Shown here: one piece after another, positions 35,882 to 45,665 of the stretch
How the letters are laid out: each line of letters starts with the position of its first letter
Position numbering within the stretch: position 1 is the first letter of the stretch
NCBI RefSeq assembly: GCF_020172085.1
Contig: NZ_JAIVAT010000003.1
Coordinates: forward strand, 434,001-498,000
From: Rossellomorea aquimaris
Lineage (GTDB): Bacteria; Bacillota; Bacilli; Bacillales; Bacillaceae_B
Reading direction: 5' to 3'
Length of the DNA stretch: 64,000 bases
Program-made: the position numbers and the translations under genes
The notes under the pieces: model-generated
Database searches by the model: none
What the model was told of the DNA's origin: nothing
Seen by the model: only the letters and a program-made list of their open reading frames with translations

Positions 35882-36685
35882 GTGGGTGAAGCCATAGTTG
35901 TTACTTCAGGTAAAGGAGGAGTAGGAAAGACGACTACTTCTGCCAATGTTGGTACAGCATTAGCTCTACAAGGCAAAAAGGTTTGTTTGATTGATACGGA
36001 TATCGGCCTCAGAAACCTGGACGTGGTGATGGGACTTGAAAACCGAATCATATATGACTTAGTGGACGTTGTCGAGGGTAGATGCAAAATCCATCAAGCC
36101 CTTGTGAAAGACAAGCGTTTCGAGGACAAACTCTTTTTACTGCCCGCTGCACAGACCAGTGATAAATCCGCTGTCAATCCTGAACAGATGAAAAAGCTGG
36201 TACTGGACTTAAAGCAAGACTATGATTATATCATCATCGATTGCCCTGCAGGAATTGAACAGGGATATAAAAATGCCGTAGCAGGAGCGGATCGTGCGAT
36301 CGTCGTGACGACTCCTGAAATTTCGGCAGTACGGGATGCAGACCGGATCATCGGTTTGCTGGAAAAGGAAAACATCGAGCCGCCGAAGCTTGTGATCAAC
36401 CGTATCCGAAGTCATATGATGAAGAACGGAGAAATGCTGGATGTGGATGAAATCACCACGCATCTTTCCATCGATCTTCTTGGAATCGTCGCCGATGACG
36501 AGAATGTAATCAAGTCTTCCAATAAAGGTGAACCAATAGCTCTTGATTCGACAAGTAAAGCCTCTATTTCTTACCGGAATATTGCGAGACGAATCCTGGG
36601 AGAATCCGTTCCGCTTCAATCCCTGGATGAAGAAAGAACCGGTGTCTTTATGAAAATTAAAAAATTATTCGGTGTGAAAGCCTAG
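35882..36685 (+). CDS. minD: Septum site-determining ATPase MinD
   Basis: MinD is the membrane-associated ParA-type ATPase that recruits MinC. The 267-residue protein has the deviant Walker A TSGKGGVGKTTTSAN, DTDIGLRNLDVVMG, Walker B IIIDCPAGIEQGY, and a C-terminal amphipathic membrane-targeting helix (FMKIKKLFGVKA). AAAGGAGG lies before the GTG. A terminator follows. Confidence 0.99.
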   Translation: MGEAIVVTSGKGGVGKTTTSANVGTALALQGKKVCLIDTDIGLRNLDVVMGLENRIIYDLVDVVEGRCKIHQALVKDKRFEDKLFLLPAAQTSDKSAVNPEQMKKLVLDLKQDYDYIIIDCPAGIEQGYKNAVAGADRAIVVTTPEISAVRDADRIIGLLEKENIEPPKLVINRIRSHMMKNGEMLDVDEITTHLSIDLLGIVADDENVIKSSNKGEPIALDSTSKASISYRNIARRILGESVPLQSLDEERTGVFMKIKKLFGVKA

Positions 36686-36698
36686 AGTTCTTCAAGGT

Positions 36699-36737
36699 CC
36701 TGGCAGGGCGCGTATTGCGTTCTGCCGGGGCTTTTTT
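36699..36737 (+). terminator. Terminator of minCD
   Basis: CCTGGCAG (36699-36706) pairs with CTGCCGGG (36722-36729); GCTTTTTTATTTT follows. Confidence 0.85.
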
Positions 36738-36748
36738 ATTTTACCCAT

Positions 36749-36777
36749 GAATATTCTCACGGGACAAGTCATACATT
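36749..36777 (+). promoter_or_regulatory. Candidate sigma-E promoter of spoIVFA-spoIVFB
   Basis: GAATATT (36749-36755) and CATACATT (36770-36777) are 14 bp apart; the -10 matches the sigma-E consensus CATACANT fully. The B. subtilis spoIVF operon is known to be sigma-E controlled. Confidence 0.75.
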
Positions 36778-36917
36778 GTAGCAAAACACGTGAAATGGAA
36801 TCATGGTATGGATCTGACACCCATTTGCCCATCATCAGGATTGGACCCAGCCGCTCTTGATCAGAGTTAAGAGATCAATGGTTATGAAACAATACCTTAC
36901 AAAAAGGAATGGTGTAC

Positions 36918-37694
36918 ATGGGGAATCGTGCGGATGAAATACGTAAACGGATAGCAAAACGAAAAAAAATGGGGAATTCAGGGGGGACGCAGCACCCGAC
37001 CTACTTTTTGCCGAGTGATGAGGAGCGCTATGGACTGGAGCGTCAAACCAGCTTTGAAGGCGGTCCTCCACCGGAAGGCGTTCATCCACTTTTCAAAAAG
37101 GAAACCTTTATGCTGAAAATTCTCGGAGCGGGGATCATGGTATTGGTGACGGCCATCATGTTCAAGAGTCCTTCTCCGGTTTTTAACGAGGCCAAGTCTG
37201 TTGTGATGAAGACGATGGATACAGAATTTCAATTCGCCGCTATATCCACCTGGTATGAAGATCAATTCGGCAAACCACTTGCCTTATTGCCTGCCAGCAA
37301 TGCGGATAAAAAGTCCACCTCCACACAAAGTGCCGAATATGCGAGACCTGCCTCTGGGAAAGTCGTAGAGAATTTTAAGACAAACGGGCAGGGCATCATG
37401 CTTCAAACCGTTCTGGGTGAAGATGTGACCGCCATGAAGGGAGGCTTGATCATCTTTGCAGGAAAGAAGGAGGGGCTGGGGAATACAGTGGTCATTCAAC
37501 ATGCAGATCAATCAGAATCCTGGTACGGAAACTTGGAATCGATTGATGTGAAACAGTATGAATCAATCGAGAAGGGCTCTCTTGTAGGGAAGGTTTCCTC
37601 AAGCAGTCAGGACGAAGCGTCTGGAGAGTTTTATTTTGCCATTAAAATGGGAGATGAATTCATCGACCCGATACAGGTGATGTCATTTGACTAA
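36918..37694 (+). CDS. spoIVFA: Stage IV sporulation protein FA, inhibitor of SpoIVFB
   Basis: SpoIVFA holds SpoIVFB inactive in the outer forespore membrane, with BofA, until signalled from the forespore. The 258-residue protein begins MGNRADEIRKRIAKRKK, as in B. subtilis; ATG 36918 has AAAGGA at a proper distance, whereas ATG 36909 does not. A membrane helix lies at about residues 62-82, and the C-terminal domain (about 145-258) is a degenerate M23/LytM-like fold (GGLIIFAGKKEGLGNTVVIQH) lacking a full metal site. It overlaps spoIVFB by eight bases. Confidence 0.94.
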   Translation: MGNRADEIRKRIAKRKKMGNSGGTQHPTYFLPSDEERYGLERQTSFEGGPPPEGVHPLFKKETFMLKILGAGIMVLVTAIMFKSPSPVFNEAKSVVMKTMDTEFQFAAISTWYEDQFGKPLALLPASNADKKSTSTQSAEYARPASGKVVENFKTNGQGIMLQTVLGEDVTAMKGGLIIFAGKKEGLGNTVVIQHADQSESWYGNLESIDVKQYESIEKGSLVGKVSSSSQDEASGEFYFAIKMGDEFIDPIQVMSFD

Positions 37695-38553
37695 TATCAT
37701 TTCACTTATGAAGAAGTTTTACGTCCATCCATTGTTGTGGCTTGTGATCGGGATTGCCATCATGACGGCGCACTTTTTCGAGCTGATTCTTCTGCTCGTC
37801 ATCATCACCATCCATGAATTGGGGCACGGATTAATGGCCCAGTCCTTCTCCTGGAGAGTGAAGAAAATCGCCCTGTTACCTTTTGGCGGGGTGGCGGAGA
37901 TGGATGAGCACGGGAATCGCTCATTAAAGGAGGAGTTCCTGGTGGTGGTAGCTGGCCCCCTGCAGCATGTGTGGCTCATTGCCTTAGGATGGGGACTCCA
38001 CTCCTTTGGTGTGATCAGTCAGGATGTTTTTTCGCTTTTCTTTCAATTAAATATGATGGTGTTACTGTTTAACCTCCTTCCCATCTGGCCGCTGGACGGC
38101 GGGAAGATGGTTTCTTTGATGCTTGCTACCAAGTTCAATTATTTGAGAGCGTATGAATACACGCTCCTCTTTTCATTTGGTTTACTACTACTGTTTCATC
38201 TGATTGTGCTCATGACGGCTCCCTTGCACCTGAATCTGTGGATTGTCCTTTCTTTCCTTTACTTCTCCCTTTGGGTGGACTGGAAACAGAGGCGGTATGC
38301 GTTCATGAAGTTCTTATTAGAGAGGTATTACGGGAAGAGTCATCAATTTGTTCAGTTGCGGCCATTACCCATTGAAAGTGATGATTCCATCATTACAGTG
38401 GTAGAACGGTTTCAGCGCGGAGTCAAGCATCCCCTGGTTGTATTTGAGAAAGGAGTCGAAGTGGGGAAGCTCGATGAAAACGAACTTCTCCACGCCTTTT
38501 TTGCTGAAAAGATGACTTCTGCCAAAACGAAGGATCTACTCTACTTATATTGA
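37687..38553 (+). CDS. spoIVFB: SpoIVFB intramembrane metalloprotease (pro-sigma-K processing)
   Basis: SpoIVFB cuts pro-sigma-K within the mother-cell/forespore membrane. The 288-residue site-2 protease has HELGH in TIHELGHGLMAQ (zinc ligands and catalytic Glu) and the third ligand in LLPIWPLDGGKM, multiple helices, and a C-terminal CBS-like domain (about 215-285) that senses ATP. The TTG at 37687 follows AGGTGATG and overlaps spoIVFA. ATG 37708 is an alternative. Cotranscription with its inhibitor is usual. Confidence 0.96.
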   Translation: MTNIISLMKKFYVHPLLWLVIGIAIMTAHFFELILLLVIITIHELGHGLMAQSFSWRVKKIALLPFGGVAEMDEHGNRSLKEEFLVVVAGPLQHVWLIALGWGLHSFGVISQDVFSLFFQLNMMVLLFNLLPIWPLDGGKMVSLMLATKFNYLRAYEYTLLFSFGLLLLFHLIVLMTAPLHLNLWIVLSFLYFSLWVDWKQRRYAFMKFLLERYYGKSHQFVQLRPLPIESDDSIITVVERFQRGVKHPLVVFEKGVEVGKLDENELLHAFFAEKMTSAKTKDLLYLY

Positions 38554-38583
38554 CGAACCGTATAAAATAAGGGCATACTGATT

Positions 38584-38609
38584 AAAAGGGTTGAATTCAA
38601 CCCTTTTTT
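38584..38609 (+). terminator. Terminator after spoIVFB
   Basis: AAAAGGGTTGAATTCAACCC is a self-complementary hairpin followed by six T. Confidence 0.85.
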
Positions 38610-38650
38610 CTGTTGTTCAGGGCATCCATTAAAGAAATGAGGGTTCCATT

Positions 38651-40096
38651 GTGGAAGAAATGATCGTACATAGTAAAAGCAGGGAAAAACGGTGGGTACA
38701 TCGTTCACATAATGAAATCATCGGTTTATATACATATCAGCCTGGAGAAGAAAGCTTAACAGGCAATATTTACTTGGGGAAAGTCGACAAGGTACAAAAA
38801 GGACTTGGTGCGGCCTTCATCGATTTCGGGCAGGGGAAGAACGGGTACCTCCACGAAAAGGATTTCCCACAAAATGTAGAAGCGTATCACGCGGGAAGTC
38901 CTCCGGTGCCGATCAGTAAATGTGTCCACGAAGGTCAGAAAATCATCGTTCAGGTCACCAAGGATGAGATCGGGGCAAAGGGCGCCAGGTTGACTGCGGT
39001 CATTGAAATGAAGGGCGAACATATGGTATATATGCCTAAAGGTCACTATGTCGCGGTATCCAAAAAAGTGGATGATGAGAATCGAAAGGTGTTAAGACGA
39101 TTAGGGAATGAATGGAAACGTCCGGAAGAAGGCGTTGTGATGCGTACGAATGCTTCCGGTGTGAAGGAAGCCGATTTACATGAAGAATTAATCGCTTTAC
39201 GATCTCTTTATGAACGTCTTCAGAAAGTTTCCCTAAGGGCAAAGTGTCCGTCCCTCCTATCACGGCAGGATACCTTTTATGAAGATCTCCACGAACATCT
39301 GAAAAAAGGCGGGGGAGGCAAAATTGTCTTCGATGAGTATGAGAGCATGCTTCAGGTGGAGGAGATGTGTGGGGAAGAGACTAAAGAAAAATGGAGATTC
39401 GAGCTTTATCAAGGTCGCGAAAATATTTTTAAACAATATGGAATCTTCTCTATCTGGGAAACCGCAATGAAGAAAGTGGTGTGGCTGGAGAACGGGGCCT
39501 TTCTAGTCATAGAAACAACGGAAGCGATGACGGTGGTAGATGTCAATTCAGGAAAATTCACTGGAAAAGACAATTTAGAAGGCACCATCCTTCAAACGAA
39601 CAAACTCGCGGCAAAAGAAATGGCCAAACAGCTGACTATTCGTAATTTGAGTGGGATGATCCTGATTGATTTCATCGATATGAAGAAGGAGATTCATCGG
39701 AATGAAGTGATTGAATCACTTTCAGAAGCCCTTCTCTCTGACCGGCAGCGCACAACCATCGTCGGGTTCACGAAACTTGGGATCCTGGAATTGACCAGAA
39801 AAAGGACCCGTCAGCCCCTCGCTGCTTCCTTGACCATACCTTGTTCGGTATGCCACGGGACAGGGAGGGTGATGAGTCCTGAAACGATGGCTTTCAAGCT
39901 CGAACGGGAACTGTGGGAATGTGAAAGACTGGATGCTTCACAAATCCAAGTGGAGGCCACCCAAGAAGTAGTGGATGTGTTTGCAGGAAAACAGGGCATT
40001 CACCTTGATAGACTTCAGAACGCATTGAATAAAAAAATCACCTTAACGAAAATCACTCACGATCATCCGTATTATCATATAACGAAAATCATATGA
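38651..40096 (+). CDS. rng: Ribonuclease E/G family protein
   Basis: This 481-residue endoribonuclease lacks the long RNase E scaffold tail, so it is RNase G-sized. An S1-like RNA-binding domain is near the N terminus (about 38-120, GNIYLGKVDKVQKGLGAAFIDFG). Catalytic metal-binding aspartates are in VVDVNSGKF and MILIDFIDM. The zinc-link cysteines are CSVCHGTGR. B. subtilis 168 has no RNase E/G; many other Bacillaceae carry it here between spoIVFB and rplU. GTG start with GAGGG upstream. Confidence 0.95.
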   Translation: MEEMIVHSKSREKRWVHRSHNEIIGLYTYQPGEESLTGNIYLGKVDKVQKGLGAAFIDFGQGKNGYLHEKDFPQNVEAYHAGSPPVPISKCVHEGQKIIVQVTKDEIGAKGARLTAVIEMKGEHMVYMPKGHYVAVSKKVDDENRKVLRRLGNEWKRPEEGVVMRTNASGVKEADLHEELIALRSLYERLQKVSLRAKCPSLLSRQDTFYEDLHEHLKKGGGGKIVFDEYESMLQVEEMCGEETKEKWRFELYQGRENIFKQYGIFSIWETAMKKVVWLENGAFLVIETTEAMTVVDVNSGKFTGKDNLEGTILQTNKLAAKEMAKQLTIRNLSGMILIDFIDMKKEIHRNEVIESLSEALLSDRQRTTIVGFTKLGILELTRKRTRQPLAASLTIPCSVCHGTGRVMSPETMAFKLERELWECERLDASQIQVEATQEVVDVFAGKQGIHLDRLQNALNKKITLTKITHDHPYYHITKII

Positions 40097-40111
40097 ATTT
40101 CATGAATGTTA

Positions 40112-40141
40112 TTGACAGTGTATTCATTTATATGATAGGAT
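40112..40141 (+). promoter_or_regulatory. Sigma-A promoter of the rplU operon
   Basis: TTGACA (40112-40117) is 18 bp before TAGGAT (40136-40141), and TGA just ahead makes an extended -10. Confidence 0.65.
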
Positions 40142-40147
40142 TCTAAT

Positions 40148-40246
40148 GTTATTGATTGTAGCACCCGTGCTACAACCGCACATTACAGGTACATAAGTGT
40201 GGAGAAATCCAACACCTGTCATTGGCGAGTCTGAGTTTATAAGGAG
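40148..40246 (+). promoter_or_regulatory. Ribosomal protein L21 leader RNA
   Basis: The region holds the short hairpin GTAGCACCCGTGCTAC and the conserved AACCGCACATTACAGGT and GAAATCCAACACCTGTCA segments that form the pairings of the Bacillus L21 leader, and ends just before the rplU ribosome-binding site AAGGAGGTG. It is thought to give feedback control of rplU-prp-rpmA by L21. Confidence 0.85.
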
Positions 40247-40254
40247 GTGCGATT

Positions 40255-40563
40255 ATGTACGCAATTATCGAAACAGGTGGTAAGCAAATCCGTGTAGAAG
40301 CTGGTCAAGAAATCTACATCGAGAAGCTAAACGCTGAGCAAGGCGATACGGTAACTTTTGACAAAGTTCTATTCGTTGGTGGTGACGATGTTAAAGTAGG
40401 AAGTCCTTTAGTGGATGGAGCTACTGTAACAGCGAAAGTTGAAAAACAAGGCCGCGCGAAAAAGCTTGTAGTATTCAAATACAAAGCGAAAAAGAACTAC
40501 CGTCGTAAGCAAGGTCACCGTCAACCTTACACTAAAGTTGTCATTGACACAATCAACGCGTAA
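40255..40563 (+). CDS. rplU: 50S ribosomal protein L21
   Basis: The 102-residue protein starts [18 protein letters not shown], and ends with the basic [24 protein letters not shown] signature region of bacterial L21, which binds 23S rRNA. AAGGAGGTG stands before the ATG. It is the first gene of rplU-prp-rpmA, preceded by its leader and a strong promoter. Confidence 0.99.
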   Translation: MYAIIETGGKQIRVEAGQEIYIEKLNAEQGDTVTFDKVLFVGGDDVKVGSPLVDGATVTAKVEKQGRAKKLVVFKYKAKKNYRRKQGHRQPYTKVVIDTINA

Positions 40564-40574
40564 GGCGTGATATC

Positions 40575-40910
40575 ATGATTAACGTTTACGTAGAGTGTTC
40601 CTCCAAGAAAAGAATCCGTTCTTTCTCTATGGATGGACATGCTGATTTTGCCGAAAATGGGCAAGACATTGTTTGTGCAGGTGCTTCTGCTGTTTCATTC
40701 GGCAGTATCAATGCCATTATGGCGTTAACCGGTGTTGAACCGTCCATCGAGCAATCTTCTGATGGTGGATTCCTTCGCTGTGTCATCCCTGATGACCTTC
40801 CGGAAGAAACAGAGGGCAAGATTCAGCTGCTGTTGAACAGCATGCTTATCAGCCTCCAAACGATTGAACGAGACTACAGTGAGTTTATTAAAATAACCTT
40901 CAAAAAGTAG
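40575..40910 (+). CDS. prp: Ribosomal-processing cysteine protease Prp
   Basis: Prp (B. subtilis YsxB) removes the N-terminal extension of ribosomal protein L27. The 111-residue protein has the catalytic dyad His22 (MDGHADF) and Cys34 (DIVCAGAS), at the same positions as in Staphylococcus aureus Prp. It is placed between rplU and rpmA, next to its substrate, 12 bp from each. The substrate in this window has the matching cleavage motif. Confidence 0.97.
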   Translation: MINVYVECSSKKRIRSFSMDGHADFAENGQDIVCAGASAVSFGSINAIMALTGVEPSIEQSSDGGFLRCVIPDDLPEETEGKIQLLLNSMLISLQTIERDYSEFIKITFKK

Positions 40911-41213
<303 letters not shown>

Positions 41214-41229
41214 TCGCATATCTTTAACG

Positions 41230-41267
41230 AAAACTCTAACCGACTTTCGGTTAGAGTTTTATTTTTA
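41230..41267 (+). terminator. Terminator of rplU-prp-rpmA
   Basis: AAAACTCTAACCGA (41230-41243) and TCGGTTAGAGTTTT (41247-41260) are perfectly complementary with a three-base loop, then ATTTTTATT. Confidence 0.95.
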
Positions 41268-41383
41268 TTAGAGAAGTGTGTGCTCGGATTTTGATGTTTT
41301 TTAGATGGATTACGTCTGAAACTGCTGACTTAGGGAGAATTTAGTGAGTATTAGGGTTAAAATAGATAGAATTTGATTAAAAT

Positions 41384-41495
41384 TTTAGTTGCACAAAGAG
41401 ATTTATTTTCAAATTTGCCCCTTTTATTTTCAAAAACAGAATTTTATTTTCAATTCTCGTGCATTTATTTTCAAAACGAGAGATTTATTTTCAAT
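41384..41495. repeat. Array of TTTATTTTCAA motifs with a 20.5-bp period
   Basis: TTTATTTTC starts at 41402, 41423, 41443, 41464 and 41484 (steps 21, 20, 21, 20), and a degenerate copy TTTAGTTGC lies at 41384. Bases between copies vary, although TCTCGT (third copy) and ACGAGA (fourth copy) are complementary. The 391-bp gap 41214-41604 otherwise contains only the rpmA terminator and the spo0B ribosome-binding site. The motif on the other strand reads GAAAATAAA, sharing an ATAAA end with the array at 2951. Function unknown. Confidence 0.85.
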
Positions 41496-41604
41496 TCATT
41501 AAGAATCCATCATCCCCCACCCACCAATTTCACAGAAACAATATACGCATCACGCCTATCTTTGATATACTTACAGGTAGCACTTAAAGTATAGGAGTTA
41601 GATT

Positions 41605-43457
<1,853 letters not shown>

Positions 43458-43485
43458 GTCCATCCTTCACCTATTTCAGACAGAT

Positions 43486-43512
43486 AGCAGGTGGCGGCTG
43501 CTGCTACCTGCT
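43486..43512 (+). other. GC-rich hairpin between obg and pheB
   Basis: AGCAGGTGGC (43486-43495) pairs with GCTACCTGCT (43503-43512) through one wobble, seven-base loop. No T run follows, so it is not a classical terminator; it may be an RNA processing or regulatory structure. Confidence 0.5.
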
Positions 43513-43592
43513 CTACAATAGAAAGCGAAAGCGGTTTTTAAAGGGGCATGCTGCCTTTGACCTCTGCAGCTAGACAATTGGAGGAATCGTCA

Positions 43593-44048
43593 TTGGGGAA
43601 AAAATTTCAAGAAGGCAAATTTTATTTAGTACGTGAAGACGTGTTGCCGGAAGCGATGAAGAAAACCCTGGATGCAAAAGAATTAATCGAAAGGGGCAAG
43701 GCGGATTCCGTGTGGGAAGCGGTCCACCGGGTAGATCTTAGCCGGAGTGCCTTTTACAAATACCGGGATACCGTTTTTCCTTTCCATACTGTGGTGAAGG
43801 AGAGAATCATCACGTTATTCTTTCATTTGGAGGACCGATCAGGCACGTTGTCTCACCTATTAAGTGAAACGGCCAAGCATGGCTGTAATATATTAACGAT
43901 CCATCAGACGATCCCGTTACAGGGAAGAGCGAATGTGACGCTCTCCTTAAACGTGACGGACCTGACGATCGGATTGGAAGACTTACTCTCAAAGCTAAGA
44001 AGATTAGAATTTGTGGAGAAGGTAGAAGTGTTGGGTTCCGGAGCCTGA
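43593..44048 (+). CDS. pheB: ACT-domain protein PheB
   Basis: A 151-residue protein with an N-terminal segment [22 protein letters not shown], a [12 protein letters not shown] helix-turn-helix-like part, and an ACT domain (about 75-148, [12 protein letters not shown]) that usually binds amino acids. The TTG at 43593 follows GGAGG (43580-43584) at eight bases; the ATG at 43548 has no such site. Its biochemical role is not settled; linkage to pheA suggests phenylalanine metabolism. The gene is located between obg and pheA, as in B. subtilis. Confidence 0.94.
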   Translation: MGKKFQEGKFYLVREDVLPEAMKKTLDAKELIERGKADSVWEAVHRVDLSRSAFYKYRDTVFPFHTVVKERIITLFFHLEDRSGTLSHLLSETAKHGCNILTIHQTIPLQGRANVTLSLNVTDLTIGLEDLLSKLRRLEFVEKVEVLGSGA

Positions 44049-44062
44049 CGCTTCTTTTTTTT
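44024..44062 (+). terminator. Terminator overlapping the pheB 3' end
   Basis: AGAAGTGT (44024-44031) pairs with ACGCTTCT (44048-44055), with GGTTCC/GGAGCC pairing inside, followed by a T run to 44062. Confidence 0.75.
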
Positions 44063-44139
44063 ATAAGAAATCCTTCCCCTTTACCCCTTTACGTGTTAGA
44101 ATGTTCAATAAATTTCAAGTGAGTGAGAGGAAGATCAGA

Positions 44140-44994
44140 GTGAAGATTGCATACTTAGGACCGGAAGCTTCCTTTACAGACTTAGCAGTCAAGAAGGCTT
44201 TCCCTGAAGAAGAAACCGTTTCGTACGTAACGATCCCCGATTGTATTGAAGCGGTGATAGAGAATGAAGTGGATTATGCCGTAGTGCCATTAGAGAATGC
44301 GTTGGAAGGCTCGGTGCATATTACGGTGGATTATTTGTTTCATGAAGCAGACCTATCGATTGTCGCAGAGTTGACGTCGGCCATTCAGCAGCATTTAATG
44401 GTCCACCCTGAATGGAGCGGGAGGAAAGAGAATATTCAGAAGGTCCTCTCTCATTCTCACGCACTGGCGCAGTGCCATAAGTTTCTACATAAGCAGTTTA
44501 AGGGGACTACTCTGGAACAAACGACAAGTACAGCTGCGGCTGCTAAATATGTGAGTGAGCATCCTGAGACCTTTCTCGGTGCGATCGGAAATGAGCTGGC
44601 AGCTGAAAAGTACGGGCTGAACATCCTGCATGAAAACATCCATGATTTTGCCTATAATCATACACGGTTCATTGTGTTGCATAAGAAGGCTGAACCGCTG
44701 ACACTATCAGGTCAGGAAAAAACAATGGAGAAGACGACTTTGATGGTCACCCTTCCGAAAGACCGATCGGGAGCACTCCACCAAGTGTTGTCCACGTTTG
44801 CCTGGAGACAGCTGAACTTGAGCAAAATTGAATCAAGACCCCTTAAAACCGGGCTAGGCGATTATTTCTTCTTGATTGATGTGGCTCAAGGATTGGATGA
44901 TGTCCTTCTGCCCGGCGCCATCAATGAAATGGAGGCACTTGGCTGCAAGGTGAAAATGATCGGTACATATTCTTCTTATTTATTGGATCAATAA
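44140..44994 (+). CDS. pheA: Prephenate dehydratase
   Basis: PheA turns prephenate into phenylpyruvate in phenylalanine synthesis. The 284-residue protein has the catalytic PBP-like domain (about 1-185; VKIAYLGPEASFTDLAV, VPLENALEGSV, the TRF motif in HTRFIVL) and a C-terminal ACT domain (about 200-275) with the ESRP motif in KIESRPLKTGLG for phenylalanine feedback. GTG 44140 after AGAGGAAG gives the family N terminus; the ATG at 44101 overlaps a probable extended -10 (TGTTAGAAT, 44094-44102). It is monofunctional, with no chorismate mutase domain. Confidence 0.97.
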   Translation: MKIAYLGPEASFTDLAVKKAFPEEETVSYVTIPDCIEAVIENEVDYAVVPLENALEGSVHITVDYLFHEADLSIVAELTSAIQQHLMVHPEWSGRKENIQKVLSHSHALAQCHKFLHKQFKGTTLEQTTSTAAAAKYVSEHPETFLGAIGNELAAEKYGLNILHENIHDFAYNHTRFIVLHKKAEPLTLSGQEKTMEKTTLMVTLPKDRSGALHQVLSTFAWRQLNLSKIESRPLKTGLGDYFFLIDVAQGLDDVLLPGAINEMEALGCKVKMIGTYSSYLLDQ

Positions 44995-45003
44995 TAAAAA
45001 GGC

Positions 45004-45038
45004 AGATTCCTTTATGGATTCTGCCTTTTTGTCGGTCT
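45004..45038. terminator. Bidirectional terminator between pheA and niaR
   Basis: AAAAAGGCAGATTCC (45004-45018) pairs with GGATTCTGCCTTTTT (45024-45038) with one mismatch; both A and T runs are present. Confidence 0.9.
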
Positions 45039-45069
45039 TCTGGCCCCTTTTCGGGTCACAGCAACGACG

Positions 45070-45612
45070 TTAATGATCATTCGAAATTAAAAATCCTGCA
45101 TCATGAAGCGCTTTTTCAGCTCTTTCAAGTGTTTGTTCCGATTGGGCCATGATCGTATGTAAATGCACGCCATCGGTTAACTCGGAGAGAAAGGAAGCGC
45201 CTGTATCATCTATTTTCTTCATGAATTGTTCTACTTCTTTTCGGTTCGATACCATGATCGATGCGGTCAGATCCCCGTAAACTCCGTGTTCGATCTTTAC
45301 ATCCTTGACAGTGACCCCGTGGTCAACCAGTAAGAAGAGCTCTTCTTCCGACTTGTCAGGGGTGTGCTGACAAGCAATGGTTCTTTCAATCATGGTGTCC
45401 TGATTCGAAGCAGGCATATATAAGTATCCTTGACTTGTTGCGATGATCGGTTCACCTTTTGCTTTCAGCAGCGTAATGTCACTTACAATCACTTGCCGGC
45501 TGACATTGGACTGCTTGGCGAGATCTCCACCTGTTATAGGGGCCTGTTCCGTGATAAGTTTATCGAGGATCCATTTTCTTCTTTCATCCCCAAGGATTTT
45601 TTTTCCTGTCAA
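45070..45612 (-). CDS. niaR: NAD biosynthesis repressor NiaR (YrxA)
   Basis: NiaR represses NAD synthesis genes when nicotinic acid is present. The 180-residue protein has an N-terminal winged HTH (about 15-65, ITGGDLAKQSNVSRQVIVSDI) and a C-terminal 3H domain (about 80-175) with three conserved His: KIEHGVYGDL, DGVHLHTI. The TTG at 45612 after GGAGGAG gives the same length as B. subtilis YrxA; a longer frame to 45669 has no ribosome-binding site. It lies downstream of nifS in the same operon, and its likely operator is in the nifS-nadB gap. Confidence 0.95.
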   Translation of the reverse strand: MTGKKILGDERRKWILDKLITEQAPITGGDLAKQSNVSRQVIVSDITLLKAKGEPIIATSQGYLYMPASNQDTMIERTIACQHTPDKSEEELFLLVDHGVTVKDVKIEHGVYGDLTASIMVSNRKEVEQFMKKIDDTGASFLSELTDGVHLHTIMAQSEQTLERAEKALHDAGFLISNDH

Positions 45613-45665
45613 AGATATCTCCTCCGTCCCAAATTCATATAGGAAATCATACCACAAGTTGAATC

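Noticed and set aside
41373-41594. A 73-codon open frame with FQNERFIFNS-like text
   Set aside because: It is a translation of the phased TTTATTTTC array, which has a 20-21 bp period and no ribosome-binding site.
43548-43592. Longer PheB N terminus from ATG 43548
   Set aside because: No ribosome-binding site, and it lacks similarity to B. subtilis PheB; the TTG at 43593 has GGAGG at eight bases.
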